DNA of 64,000 bases from Polynucleobacter sp. AP-Latsch-80-C2 (GTDB taxonomy: Bacteria > Pseudomonadota > Gammaproteobacteria > Burkholderiales > Burkholderiaceae), in contig NZ_JACVOY010000006.1 of the NCBI RefSeq assembly GCF_018882185.1, positions 1-64,000 of the forward strand, in the 5' to 3' direction. The notes beneath the pieces are model-generated. The model had not been told where the DNA came from, ran no database searches, and worked only from the letters and a program-made list of their open reading frames with translations. Made by a program: the position numbers and the translations under genes. Below are positions 55,458 to 64,000 of the stretch, in pieces (position 1 is the first letter of the stretch; every line of letters starts with the position of its first letter).

Positions 55458-55904
55458 TTAAAGAATAGCAACGACTTGCGCTTCAAAAGTGACGGGCCTT
55501 CCAGCCAAGGGGTGATTGAAGTCAAACCACGCACCCTCGTCATCAATCGATTGCAAGACGCCAGCATATTGAGCGCCGCCAGGAGCATTAAATTCAATCA
55601 CATCACCAGGATTAAATTCCGTATCTTCGTCACGACCTTCTTTGAGCGCTTTCAAAGAAACCCACTGAACCAAATCCTCTTTGCGCTCGCCAAAACTTTC
55701 CTCTGGCGATAGAAGCGCACTTCTTTTTTCACCCACACCTAAACCTAGCAATACTTTTTCAAAGCAAGGAGCAAATTGTCCAGAGCCCATCAGAACCGTC
55801 GCAGGACGATCGACAAAAGTATTGATGTAATCATCCCCGCTAGGCAAAGTGAGCCGATAGTTGAGAGTCAAATAGGAGTTAGGCAAAACGGTAAGCTTGG
55901 TCAT
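55458..55904 (-). CDS. fkpB: FKBP-type peptidyl-prolyl isomerase (SlpA-like)
   Basis: 148 aa. LTLPSGDDYINTFVDRPATVLMGSGQFAPCFEKVLLGLGVGEKRSALLSPEESFG followed by an inserted-in-flap domain. Proline isomerase and chaperone; order fkpB-ispH matches other proteobacteria. Confidence 0.93.
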   Translation of the reverse strand: MTKLTVLPNSYLTLNYRLTLPSGDDYINTFVDRPATVLMGSGQFAPCFEKVLLGLGVGEKRSALLSPEESFGERKEDLVQWVSLKALKEGRDEDTEFNPGDVIEFNAPGGAQYAGVLQSIDDEGAWFDFNHPLAGRPVTFEAQVVAIL

Positions 55905-55946
55905 AAGCTAATTGTATCGAGGCCTACGAAGGGCGTACATTCTCCG

Positions 55947-56627
55947 ATTACCGACTGGCCCAAGAACGAGCAGCCTCGAGAAAAACTACGCCTTTACGGA
56001 GCCAGGGCTCTGGCTGATGCCGAGCTCCTCGCAATATTTTTAAGGGTTGGGGTAAAGGGCAAAAGCGCCGTTGCCTTGGCGGAAGATTTATTGCATCGAT
56101 TTGGCAGCCTTCCCCGCCTGCTTGCCTGTAGCCCAGAAGAATTTATCCAGGTTCATGGAATGGGTTTATCAAAATGGTCCCAAATACAGGCGGCTTATGA
56201 ACTCGTTAAACGCAGCCTTGAGGAAAGACTTGCTCAGGATTCGATTTTTTCTTCCCCAAGCCAGGTGCGAGAGTTCCTGCAAGCCAAAATAGGGGCCCTC
56301 CCTCATGAGGTTTTCTTGTGCCTATACCTTGACTCCCGCTTTCATCTGATCGAGTGCCAGGAGCTCTTTAGGGGGTCCATTACCCAAACTGCGGTTTACC
56401 CCCCGGGAGATTCTCAAAGAAGCTTTAGCCAGAAACGCCAGTGCCCTGATCGTGGCCCATAACCACCCTAGCGGCAACCCATTACCGAGCGAAGCGGATC
56501 AGGATCTCACCAAGACCCTCGTAAAAGCGCTGCAATTAGTCGATATTCCACTCCTAGATCACTGCATTGTGAGTGGCACTGGTTTTTTCTCATTTGCAGA
56601 CTCAGGCCTTATGAAAATTGACCATTA
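55947..56627 (+). pseudogene. radC: radC-like gene broken by a frameshift
   Basis: ITDWPKNEQPREKLRLYGARALADAELLAIFLRVG through TQTAVYP matches RadC up to ~56398. The rest, including the MPN/JAMM site HNHPSGNPLPSEADQD, is in another frame and ends at 56627. The run CCCCCC at 56399-56404 has one C too many. No ATG, GTG or TTG lies in frame upstream within the fkpB-radC gap; relatives would have ATG where TCT stands. Two lesions argue for real decay over a sequencing error. Confidence 0.85.
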
Positions 56628-56775
56628 AAGAGAGTAAATACTAACTTATATGACAGTACAGGATTTTTCGAGTGATTTTGACAAACAATTCCCATCGGCA
56701 AAGTCAATTAGAGCTAGCCCAAAATAGCCTAGGACTGATACAATCTTCTTTTTTCGCAATTAATGGAGTCACGTC

Positions 56776-57009
56776 ATGGCAAAAGTTTGCCAAGTCACTG
56801 GGAAGAAGCCGATGGTTGGCAACAATGTTTCCCATGCAAACAATAAAACGAAGCGTCGCTTTTTGCCTAATCTGCAAAACCGTCGTTTCTGGGTTGAATC
56901 TGAAAACCGTTGGATTAGCTTGCGCTTAACCAATGCTGGTTTGCGCGTTATCGACAAAAACGGCATCGATGCTGTGTTGTCTGATCTACGTGCACGTGGC
57001 GAAATTTAA
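56776..57009 (+). CDS. rpmB: Ribosomal protein bL28
   Basis: 77 aa. [33 protein letters not shown] is the family start. Large-subunit protein. 148 bp after radC, with TACAAT at about 56738 as a possible -10. 11 bp before rpmG. Confidence 0.97.
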   Translation: MAKVCQVTGKKPMVGNNVSHANNKTKRRFLPNLQNRRFWVESENRWISLRLTNAGLRVIDKNGIDAVLSDLRARGEI

Positions 57010-57020
57010 GGAGCGCACAA

Positions 57021-57188
57021 ATGGCTAAAGGCGGCAGAGAAAAAATCAAGTTAGAGTCATCAGCAGGTACTGGTCACTTCTACACTACTTCAAAAAACAA
57101 GCGTACAAAGCCTGAAAAAATGGAGATCATGAAGTACGATCCAACCATTCGCAAGCACGTTGCTTACAAAGAAACAAAGCTGAAGTAA
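57021..57188 (+). CDS. rpmG: Ribosomal protein bL33
   Basis: 55 aa ([20 protein letters not shown], ending [10 protein letters not shown]). The zinc-binding Cys pairs of some bL33 forms are absent, so it is the Cys-minus type. AAGGAG site 8 bp upstream; cotranscribed with rpmB. Confidence 0.96.
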   Translation: MAKGGREKIKLESSAGTGHFYTTSKNKRTKPEKMEIMKYDPTIRKHVAYKETKLK

Positions 57189-57205
57189 TCTTTACTTCAA
57201 GCAAA

Positions 57206-57235
57206 TAAAAAACCCGCTACATCAGCGGGTTTTTT
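57206..57235. terminator. Bidirectional terminator between rpmG and desaturase gene
   Basis: AAAAAACCCGCT (57208-57217 for the paired part) and AGCGGGTTTTTT form a stem with T-runs on both strands, serving both convergent genes. Confidence 0.85.
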
Positions 57236-57279
57236 ATTTGCTCTAAATTGCGAGAGACTAAGTCGAATTACGCAATGAC

Positions 57280-58479
57280 TTAAGCGTAACGACGCAGTCG
57301 TAATGAGAACTCACGTAAGCTAGTTAAGCCACTGTCTTCAGCACGTTGGCACCATGCATGCAACTGCGTTACCAACTGCTCTCTTGTGGAGTTAGAACGG
57401 CCCCAGATCGCTTGCAAGTCACGACGCATTTCAATCATCTTGCGCAACTGTGCATTGCTTGCAATCAACTCTTCAAGCTTGGCTTTCTCAATATCAGTCA
57501 GGCGAGCTTCGTCTTTGGCCAACCAGGTACGGGCATCTTTCAAATGGACCGCTAAGACCTGCATGTGCTGCACTTCATTACTAAAGAAGTTACGCAAGGT
57601 CTTACTGTAGCGCGCCATGATTTCATAACGGTTTGCGATGATGGCTTCGAGCGTATTGTGATCAGCTGGGCGCAAGTCGCTTAGTACCGGTTTAGGTGGC
57701 GTCTTCTTCACAGTGGCCAAGCCTACCGCACTCATCATTTGAATGTAGAGCCAGCCAATATCAAACTCATACCATTTGTTAGAGAGCTTAGCGCTCGTTG
57801 CAAAGGTATGGTGATTGTTATGCAACTCTTCGCCGCCAATTAAAATTCCCCAGGGAACAATGTTAGTTGAAGCATCTTCACAATCGTAATTGCGATAACC
57901 CCAAAAGTGCCCAATCCCGTTAATCACACCAGCGGCCGTAATTGGAATCCACAACATTTGTACTGCCCATACTGTTAGTCCAATACCGCCGAATAAAAAC
58001 ACATCAATGATGAGCATTAGCCCAACACCTTGCCAAGAGAATTTGGAATACACATTGTGCTCAACCCAATCATCTGGAGTGCCGTGACCAAACTTATCTA
58101 AGGTTTCCTGATTAGCAGCTTCTTTTTTATAAAGCTCAGCACCACGACTCAAAACCGTTTTAATGCCGAGTACTTGCGGGCTATGAGGATCATCCACGGT
58201 CTCGCATTTAGCGTGATGCTTGCGATGAATAGCCGCCCATTCCTTAGTAACCATGCCCGTCGTTAGCCAAAGCCAGAAACGGAAAAAATGAGAAGCGATT
58301 GGGTGAAGCTCCAAAGCGCGATGTGCTTGGCAACGATGCAAGAAGATGGTGACTGCTGCAATCGTAATATGCGTCACCACGAGAGTGAAGATGGTGATTT
58401 GCCACCAAGACCAATCTAAATAGCCGTTGGCAAGCCAGTTCAGAAAAGAATCAAAGCCGATATTTGCAGATAAATTCAA
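57280..58479 (-). CDS. Acyl-lipid/acyl-CoA desaturase
   Basis: 399 aa with four to five membrane helices and three His boxes: HRCQAHR, HRKHHAK and HNNHHTF, which bind the diiron centre. Delta-9-type fatty-acid desaturase of the inner membrane. The last ~130 residues are a charged helical extension not found in short desaturases. Electron donor not identified here. Confidence 0.9.
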   Translation of the reverse strand: MNLSANIGFDSFLNWLANGYLDWSWWQITIFTLVVTHITIAAVTIFLHRCQAHRALELHPIASHFFRFWLWLTTGMVTKEWAAIHRKHHAKCETVDDPHSPQVLGIKTVLSRGAELYKKEAANQETLDKFGHGTPDDWVEHNVYSKFSWQGVGLMLIIDVFLFGGIGLTVWAVQMLWIPITAAGVINGIGHFWGYRNYDCEDASTNIVPWGILIGGEELHNNHHTFATSAKLSNKWYEFDIGWLYIQMMSAVGLATVKKTPPKPVLSDLRPADHNTLEAIIANRYEIMARYSKTLRNFFSNEVQHMQVLAVHLKDARTWLAKDEARLTDIEKAKLEELIASNAQLRKMIEMRRDLQAIWGRSNSTREQLVTQLHAWCQRAEDSGLTSLREFSLRLRRYA

Positions 58480-58505
58480 AAGTGAAGCCCCAAAGGTCTA
58501 AAACC

Positions 58506-60083
58506 TTATTTTAGTTCTTTAGGTGCTTTCTTGTTTTTGACCTTGATCTCTTTTTCCCCTACTTTTTCAGGGTCTAAGGCTTTTGCGGAAGCCTTCTTTT
58601 GAAATACCGCCCCAAAAAAGCCATCCGTTCCATGAATATGTGGCCACAACTGCCACCATGGGTTGTCTGGACTACAACCTAAAGGCATTTTGTCTTTTGG
58701 AAACAAGGGCTGTAATACCTCCGCTGCCGGCACTGCCTCAAATTCAGGATGATTTGCCAGAAAAGCTTCTGCAATCCCTTGATTCTCTTGAGGCAAAAGG
58801 CTGCAGGTTGCATAGACCAAGCGACCACCTGGCTTTAATAAACGGGCTGCAGAGGTCAAGATATTCATTTGCTTCACGTTGAGCTCTAGCACTCCAGTGG
58901 GCGTCTGACGCCATTTCAAATCTGGATTACGACGCAAAGTACCCATACCGCTACAAGGGGCATCAACCAGGACGCGATCGATCTTTCCAGCCAAGCGCTT
59001 GATCTTGGTGTCATTCTCGCTATCGATCCACACAGGATGGACGTTTGAGAGTCCGCTACGGGCCTGTCTTGGCTTTAAGTTAGCCAAACGACGTTCTGAT
59101 GTGTCTAAAGCATATAAGCGGCCTGTAGAGCGCATCAAGGCACCAATCGCCAATGTCTTACCACCAGCGCCTGCGCAAAAGTCCACCACCATCTCACCGC
59201 GCTTTGGCGCAAGCAAATAAGCCAAGAGTTGACTACCTTCATCTTGGACTTCAAACATTCCCGCTTTAAAGCCTGCAGTATTTTGTAAGGCTGGCTTACC
59301 CATGATGCGCACACCATCAGGTGCATAAGGAGTTGGAATTGCTTGATAACGTCCACCTAAGGCATTCATCTGCGCAAGCAATTCTTCGCGATTCGTTTTC
59401 ATGGTGTTCGCACGCAAATCCAAAAGCGCTGGATGCATCAATGATTTAGCCAACGCTTCACGTGTTTCTTCACCGGGATATTTTCCGAATGCATCCCACA
59501 ACCACTCTGGCAAATTATTACGAACCAAAGGATTTAAAGCAGTGGGATCAACGGTCGCAAAACGTTGCAACCATTCGTATTCACCGGTCTTGAGCACATG
59601 CGCTAAATCGGCAATTGCACTTTCAGCGCGATTGGCAGAGCCAAGCCCACCTTCAGAGAGAGCAGACAGCAAACCCAATAGGGCTAAGCGTCTAGCCTGA
59701 GAGCCTTCTCCGCTTGAAGCAAATTGTGAGAACTCATTTTTACGACGCAAGATAGCAAATGCACTCTCTGCGATCAATGCGCGATCGCGATTTCCTAGTT
59801 GAGGCTCAGCTCGAAAATAGCGACTGACAACGCGATCTGCCGGCTGTTCAAAACTGAGTAATTCCGGAAGCAAGCGCTCTAAATGAATCGCATGCTGGGG
59901 AAGCGCTTTTGCATTGGAAAAATTCTTTTGACCTTCAGGAGCAATTAAGTTGCCACCAGCATTACGTCTCTCGGGACAACGCAAAGGATCTTTAGATTTT
60001 GCTGCGTAACTTTTATGAGGGGCTAGCCTGCTGCCGGTTCGTGAACCACTGGCAGATTTTCGGGGTGGACGTTCTGTACTCAT
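58506..60083 (-). CDS. rsmB: 16S rRNA (cytosine-C5) methyltransferase, RsmB/RsmF family
   Basis: 525 aa. SAM motif VDFCAGAGGKTLAIGA, catalytic DAPCSGMGTLRRNPDLKW and YATCSLLPQENQ (both active Cys). Basic N-terminal tail of ~60 residues and a basic C-terminal tail. The NusB-like part is only weakly apparent at ~75-190, so RsmB is likely but not certain. Overlaps purN by 4 bp. Confidence 0.87.
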   Translation of the reverse strand: MSTERPPRKSASGSRTGSRLAPHKSYAAKSKDPLRCPERRNAGGNLIAPEGQKNFSNAKALPQHAIHLERLLPELLSFEQPADRVVSRYFRAEPQLGNRDRALIAESAFAILRRKNEFSQFASSGEGSQARRLALLGLLSALSEGGLGSANRAESAIADLAHVLKTGEYEWLQRFATVDPTALNPLVRNNLPEWLWDAFGKYPGEETREALAKSLMHPALLDLRANTMKTNREELLAQMNALGGRYQAIPTPYAPDGVRIMGKPALQNTAGFKAGMFEVQDEGSQLLAYLLAPKRGEMVVDFCAGAGGKTLAIGALMRSTGRLYALDTSERRLANLKPRQARSGLSNVHPVWIDSENDTKIKRLAGKIDRVLVDAPCSGMGTLRRNPDLKWRQTPTGVLELNVKQMNILTSAARLLKPGGRLVYATCSLLPQENQGIAEAFLANHPEFEAVPAAEVLQPLFPKDKMPLGCSPDNPWWQLWPHIHGTDGFFGAVFQKKASAKALDPEKVGEKEIKVKNKKAPKELK

Positions 60084-60709
60084 AATTTCAATAATTGCGA
60101 CTCTGGGGGTTGTAGCTTCACTTGATTACCTTCTATTCGCAATCGTCCATCAAGGAACCATTTTACGGCCCGCGGGTAAATCTGATGCTCCGCAGCCAAA
60201 ACACGTGCCGCCAGAGCATCTGCATCATCCCCTGGCAAGACTGGAACGGATGCCTGAAAAATAATGGGGCCTTCATCCACACCTTCGGTAACAAAGTGCA
60301 CGGTGGCGCCGTGTTCCTGAACTCCAGCCTCTAAAGCCCGCTCATGGGTATGTAAGCCAGGGAAAGCAGGCAAGAGCGCTGGGTGAATATTGATCAAACG
60401 ACCCTCAAAATGGCGAATAAATCCTGGGGTCAGGATTCTCATGAACCCAGCCAAAACCACCAAATCAGCCCCTAACTCGTCAATTTGCTTGATTAGCGCC
60501 GCATCAAAGGACTCGCGGGATGGATGTTCTTTGTGCTCTATGGCGTACGCCGGAATACCCTGGGAGCGAGCAAAATCAAGGCCCTTAGCGGCAGAATGGT
60601 TTGCAATCACCCCCGCAAATTTGACTGGCCACTGTTCTTTTTGGGCTGTTTTAACGATGGCCTCGAAATTAGATCCGCGGCCTGAGATTAAGGTGACGAT
60701 TGAAAGCAT
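60080..60709 (-). CDS. purN: Phosphoribosylglycinamide formyltransferase
   Basis: 209 aa from ATG at 60709 (MLSIVTLISGRGSNFEAI). Catalytic NIHPALLP and DEGPII motifs present. Third step of purine synthesis. Divergent from ribF. Confidence 0.95.
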   Translation of the reverse strand: MLSIVTLISGRGSNFEAIVKTAQKEQWPVKFAGVIANHSAAKGLDFARSQGIPAYAIEHKEHPSRESFDAALIKQIDELGADLVVLAGFMRILTPGFIRHFEGRLINIHPALLPAFPGLHTHERALEAGVQEHGATVHFVTEGVDEGPIIFQASVPVLPGDDADALAARVLAAEHQIYPRAVKWFLDGRLRIEGNQVKLQPPESQLLKL

Positions 60710-60748
60710 GCCCACAATATAATTGATGGCTACCCTGAAAGCGATTTT

Positions 60749-61699
60749 GTGAACGTATTCCGTGGCCCCACCCAGTTTTCTGCAGGACCGGCTTGTGCCT
60801 TAACCATCGGCAATTTCGATGGCGTGCACAGGGGTCATCGCGCCCTGCTGAAGCAACTCGTGGATGGCGCCAAAGAAAGAGGCTTAGTTAGCTGTGTCAT
60901 GACATTCGAGCCTCATCCCAAAGAATTCTTTTCTCCCGAACAAGCCCCACCCCGCATTCTGAATTTACGCGACAAATTAGCAGCGCTTGCCAACATCGGT
61001 ATTGACCGAGTGGTAGTGGAACATTTCAACGCAGCGTTTGCGCGCCTATCACCCGAAGAGTTTGTCTCTGAAATTATTGTGAAGCGCTTAAATGCCAAAT
61101 GGATTTTGATTGGCGATGACTTTTGCTATGGCGCAAAACGTGCCGGTGATTTTGCCAGTCTCAAAGCTGCTGGAGAAAAATACGGTTTTGAAGTTTCTAG
61201 CATTCAAACTATTGCTGAAGACGGTGAACGCATTTCGAGTTCCGCTTTAAGAACTGCTCTAGCCAATGGTGACATGCAACAGGCTGAAAAATTATTAGGT
61301 CGTCCTTATGGAATTTCTGGTCACGTAATTCATGGACAGCAGTTGGGACGGCAATTAGGATTTCCTACTTTGAACTTAGCAGTAGCCAATCACTTGCACT
61401 ATCGCAAGCCAGCAACAACTGGTATCTTTACTGCGCGAGTCTTAGGTCTTGCTGAAAAACCGCTCGCTGCAGTTGCTAGCTTGGGTGTAAGACCAACAGT
61501 GGAAGACGAAGGCCGCGTATTGCTCGAAACCCACATCTTTGACTACCAACAAGACGTCTATGGAAAAATTATTACTGTAGAACTCTTAGAAAAAATTCGT
61601 GACGAGGAGAAGTATTCGGATCTCGACACCCTCACAAAAGCCATTGCAGCCGATGCAGTGCATGCCAGAAATTATTTCCAGAAAAAAGCGTATGTCTGA
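60749..61699 (+). CDS. ribF: Bifunctional riboflavin kinase/FAD synthetase
   Basis: 316 aa. Nucleotidyltransferase domain with [10 protein letters not shown] and [10 protein letters not shown], then kinase domain with [11 protein letters not shown]. Makes FMN and FAD. Overlaps ileS by 8 bp, as is usual in proteobacteria. Confidence 0.96.
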   Translation: MNVFRGPTQFSAGPACALTIGNFDGVHRGHRALLKQLVDGAKERGLVSCVMTFEPHPKEFFSPEQAPPRILNLRDKLAALANIGIDRVVVEHFNAAFARLSPEEFVSEIIVKRLNAKWILIGDDFCYGAKRAGDFASLKAAGEKYGFEVSSIQTIAEDGERISSSALRTALANGDMQQAEKLLGRPYGISGHVIHGQQLGRQLGFPTLNLAVANHLHYRKPATTGIFTARVLGLAEKPLAAVASLGVRPTVEDEGRVLLETHIFDYQQDVYGKIITVELLEKIRDEEKYSDLDTLTKAIAADAVHARNYFQKKAYV

Positions 61700-64000
61700 A
61701 AAAGAAAACAACTATCCCGTTAACCTACTAGACACATCGTTTCCGATGCGAGGCGACCTTGCCAAGCGTGAGCCTCAATGGGTTGCTCAATGGCAAAAAA
61801 ATAAGCTTTACGAAAAGATTCGTGCTGCACATGCCAACCAACCTAAGTTCATTTTGCATGATGGCCCTCCTTATGCAAATGGTGATATTCACATTGGTCA
61901 TGCAGTCAATAAGATTTTGAAAGACATGATTGTGAAATCTCGCTGGTTAATGGGCTTTGACTCCGTATATGTCCCAGGCTGGGATTGTCATGGCATGCCG
62001 ATTGAAATTCAGATTGAAAAAGAGTTTGGTAAAAATTTACCGACTGCAGAAGTGCAGGCAAAAGCACGTGCTTATGCATTGGTGCAAGTTGAAAAACAAA
62101 AGAAAGATTTTGAGCGCTTAGGAGTATTGGGTGACTGGAATAATCCCTACCTCACTATGAGCTATCGTAATGAGGCCGATGAAATTCGTGCACTCGGCAA
62201 GATCTGGGAAAAGGGTTACGTCTTCCGCGGACTAAAACCCGTGAACTGGTGCTTTGATTGTGGTTCTGCATTGGCTGAAGCCGAAGTGGAATACCAAGAT
62301 AAGACGGATCCAACAGTGGATGTAGGTTTTGCATTTGATGATGCGCAGCGCCCTCAACTTGCCAAAGTATTTGGACTATCTGAGTTACCTAATAAACCAG
62401 GTCAGATTGTGATCTGGACGACTACGCCTTGGACTATACCTGCCAACCAAGCGATGAACGTTCATCCTGAACTGATCTATGCCCTAGTAGATGTTGGCGA
62501 TAAGTTACTCATCTTGGCAAAAGATCGTGTTGAGACTTGCTTACAAGACTATGGTCTCGAAGGCAAAGTCATTGCCACATGCCCAGGCGCACAACTTGCG
62601 AATATTTCTTTCTGGCATCCGCTTGCGCCATTGCATGAGGGATATAAGCGTCTCTCCCCAATCTATCCCGCTGAATATGTGACCCTTGATACCGGTACAG
62701 GTATTGTTCACTCAGCACCTGCCTATGGTGAGGAAGACTTTAAATCTTGTAAAGCAAATCACTTGGATGACAAAAACATCTTGAACCCAGTTATGGGTAA
62801 TGGCGTCTATGCATCTTGGTTACCTCTCTTTGCTAATGAATACATCTGGAAGGCAAATCCAAAGATCGTTGAAGCGATGCGTGAAGCAGGCAGTCTATTG
62901 CGCGACAAAACGTATACCCACTCATACATGCATTGCTGGCGCCACAAGTCACCCATCATCTATCGTGCTACCTCACAATGGTTTGCCAGTATGGATAAGA
63001 AACCATCCGATGGCACAACAAGCTTGCGCGAAACAGCACTGGCAGGCATTGAAAACACCCAGTTCTTCCCAGCATGGGGTCAACAGCGTTTACACAGCAT
63101 GATTGCCAATCGCCCAGATTGGACCTTATCCCGTCAACGCCAATGGGGTGTGCCAATGGCCTTCTTTGTTCATAAAGAAAGTGGCGAACCACATCCACGC
63201 ACTGTAGAACTTCTTGAAGAAGTGGCTAAGCGTGTTGAAAAGGAAGGTATTGAAGCTTGGCAAAAATTAGAAGTAGCTGAATTGCTCGGCGATGAAGCTG
63301 CTCATTATGAAAAGAATCGCGACACATTGGATGTCTGGTTTGATTCAGGAACAACTCACTGGCATGTCATTCGCGGTTCACATCGCGATGAGTTACTCAC
63401 CGCTGAAGCGCAGACACCTAAAGGACGTTTGGCTGATTTGTATCTCGAGGGCTCAGATCAACACCGCGGCTGGTTCCACTCATCATTGCTGACAGGCGCA
63501 ATGCTCGATGGCAAGCCTCCTTATAAGGCGCTGTTGACGCACGGCTTTACTGTCGATGGCCAAGGCCGCAAGATGAGCAAGTCTGTTGGTAACGTGATTG
63601 CTCCACAACAGGTAGCAGACAAACTCGGCGCTGAAATCATTCGCTTATGGGTAGCTTCAACTGACTACTCAGGTGAGATGACGATTTCGGATGAGATTCT
63701 CAAGCGCGTCACCGAAAGTTATCGTCGTATTCGCAATACCTTACGCTTCTTGCTCGCGAATCTCTCTGACTTTGATCCAAGCAAGCACTCAATGCCTGGA
63801 GATCAGTGGCTTGAGATTGATCGCTATGCAGTTGCACTGGCCAATCAGTTGCAAGCTGATATTGAAGCGCATTACCAGGCTTATGAGTTCCAGCCAGCAG
63901 TTGCTCGCATGCTCACTTTCTGCTCCGAAGATTTAGGTGGATTCTATTTAGACATTCTGAAGGATCGCCTCTATACGAGTGCACCAGACTCAGCCGATCG
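61692..64000 (+). CDS. ileS: Isoleucyl-tRNA synthetase, 3' end outside window
   Basis: 769 codons visible, running off the right edge. HIGH motif [18 protein letters not shown], editing domain ([19 protein letters not shown]...), [13 protein letters not shown] and KMSKS in [13 protein letters not shown]. Charges isoleucine tRNAs, including the lysidine-modified tRNA-Ile(CAU) made at 11959. Confidence 0.97.
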   Translation, partial: MSEKENNYPVNLLDTSFPMRGDLAKREPQWVAQWQKNKLYEKIRAAHANQPKFILHDGPPYANGDIHIGHAVNKILKDMIVKSRWLMGFDSVYVPGWDCHGMPIEIQIEKEFGKNLPTAEVQAKARAYALVQVEKQKKDFERLGVLGDWNNPYLTMSYRNEADEIRALGKIWEKGYVFRGLKPVNWCFDCGSALAEAEVEYQDKTDPTVDVGFAFDDAQRPQLAKVFGLSELPNKPGQIVIWTTTPWTIPANQAMNVHPELIYALVDVGDKLLILAKDRVETCLQDYGLEGKVIATCPGAQLANISFWHPLAPLHEGYKRLSPIYPAEYVTLDTGTGIVHSAPAYGEEDFKSCKANHLDDKNILNPVMGNGVYASWLPLFANEYIWKANPKIVEAMREAGSLLRDKTYTHSYMHCWRHKSPIIYRATSQWFASMDKKPSDGTTSLRETALAGIENTQFFPAWGQQRLHSMIANRPDWTLSRQRQWGVPMAFFVHKESGEPHPRTVELLEEVAKRVEKEGIEAWQKLEVAELLGDEAAHYEKNRDTLDVWFDSGTTHWHVIRGSHRDELLTAEAQTPKGRLADLYLEGSDQHRGWFHSSLLTGAMLDGKPPYKALLTHGFTVDGQGRKMSKSVGNVIAPQQVADKLGAEIIRLWVASTDYSGEMTISDEILKRVTESYRRIRNTLRFLLANLSDFDPSKHSMPGDQWLEIDRYAVALANQLQADIEAHYQAYEFQPAVARMLTFCSEDLGGFYLDILKDRLYTSAPDSAD

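Noticed and set aside
55776..55946. Long N-terminal extension of radC from ATG 55776
   Set aside because: Falls within antisense of fkpB and has no similarity to RadC; the family starts near ITDWP.

Overview
The window is 64 kb of a betaproteobacterial chromosome. Gene order and protein sequences (rpsU-yqeY-dnaG-rpoD, folE2-dxs-ispA-xseB, tusA-alaS, ispH-fkpB-radC-rpmB-rpmG, rsmB-purN, ribF-ileS), moderate GC and compact spacing fit a small-genome freshwater Burkholderiales such as Polynucleobacter. The genus is an inference from protein and gene-order resemblance, not a database match.

Layout. (1) 1-3.7 kb: IS3-family transposase genes and remnants around one CoA-transferase gene. (2) 3.7-18.7 kb: an AT-richer accessory island made of tandemly stacked integrative elements in one tRNA gene. 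(3) 18.7-64 kb: core housekeeping genes with almost no accessory DNA.

The island is the unusual part. The target is tRNA-Ile(CAU), which originally began 13 bp after the rpoD stop codon. The only complete copy now lies at 11959-12253 (minus strand). It is split right after the CAU anticodon by a 218-nt group I intron of the Azoarcus tRNA-Ile type, with a P1 hairpin closed by a GUAA tetraloop. To its right are two further tRNA 5' halves (12450-12486, 18670-18706) that bracket a 6.2 kb element. To its left are two decaying 3' halves that still carry the 3' part of the intron (5974-6148, 3721-3840). Each marks the far end of an element made of a minus-strand integrase, a plus-strand DUF6933-like gene between 20-bp inverted palindromes, and variable cargo. 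The cargo includes a HTH/GHKL/STAS-like regulator, a RelE-type toxin-antitoxin pair, an ExoX-like exonuclease and a Fic protein.

The 6.2 kb element carries a second integrase, an AT-rich membrane protein and a coiled-coil protein. It also holds a nested module: a small tyrosine recombinase and about 800 bp of strongly folded non-coding DNA lie between imperfect ~160-bp inverted repeats (13411-13575 and 15064-15233). Within it, 13650-14032 has nested helices that look like a structured RNA. A three-gene cassette of small proteins (~140, ~48 and ~60 aa, same order) occurs in both element types and looks like their shared core. No replication, conjugation or phage structural genes are seen, so these look like satellite-style integrative elements.

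The core region encodes the macromolecular synthesis operon, isoprenoid precursor synthesis (dxs, ispA, ispH), DNA replication and repair (polA, uvrD, dnaG), four tRNA synthetases (valS, alaS, glnS, ileS), nucleotide and cofactor synthesis (purN, folE2, ribF), thrB, argD, galU and a fatty-acid desaturase. The radC gene there is broken: it has a one-base shift in a C6 run and no canonical start codon.
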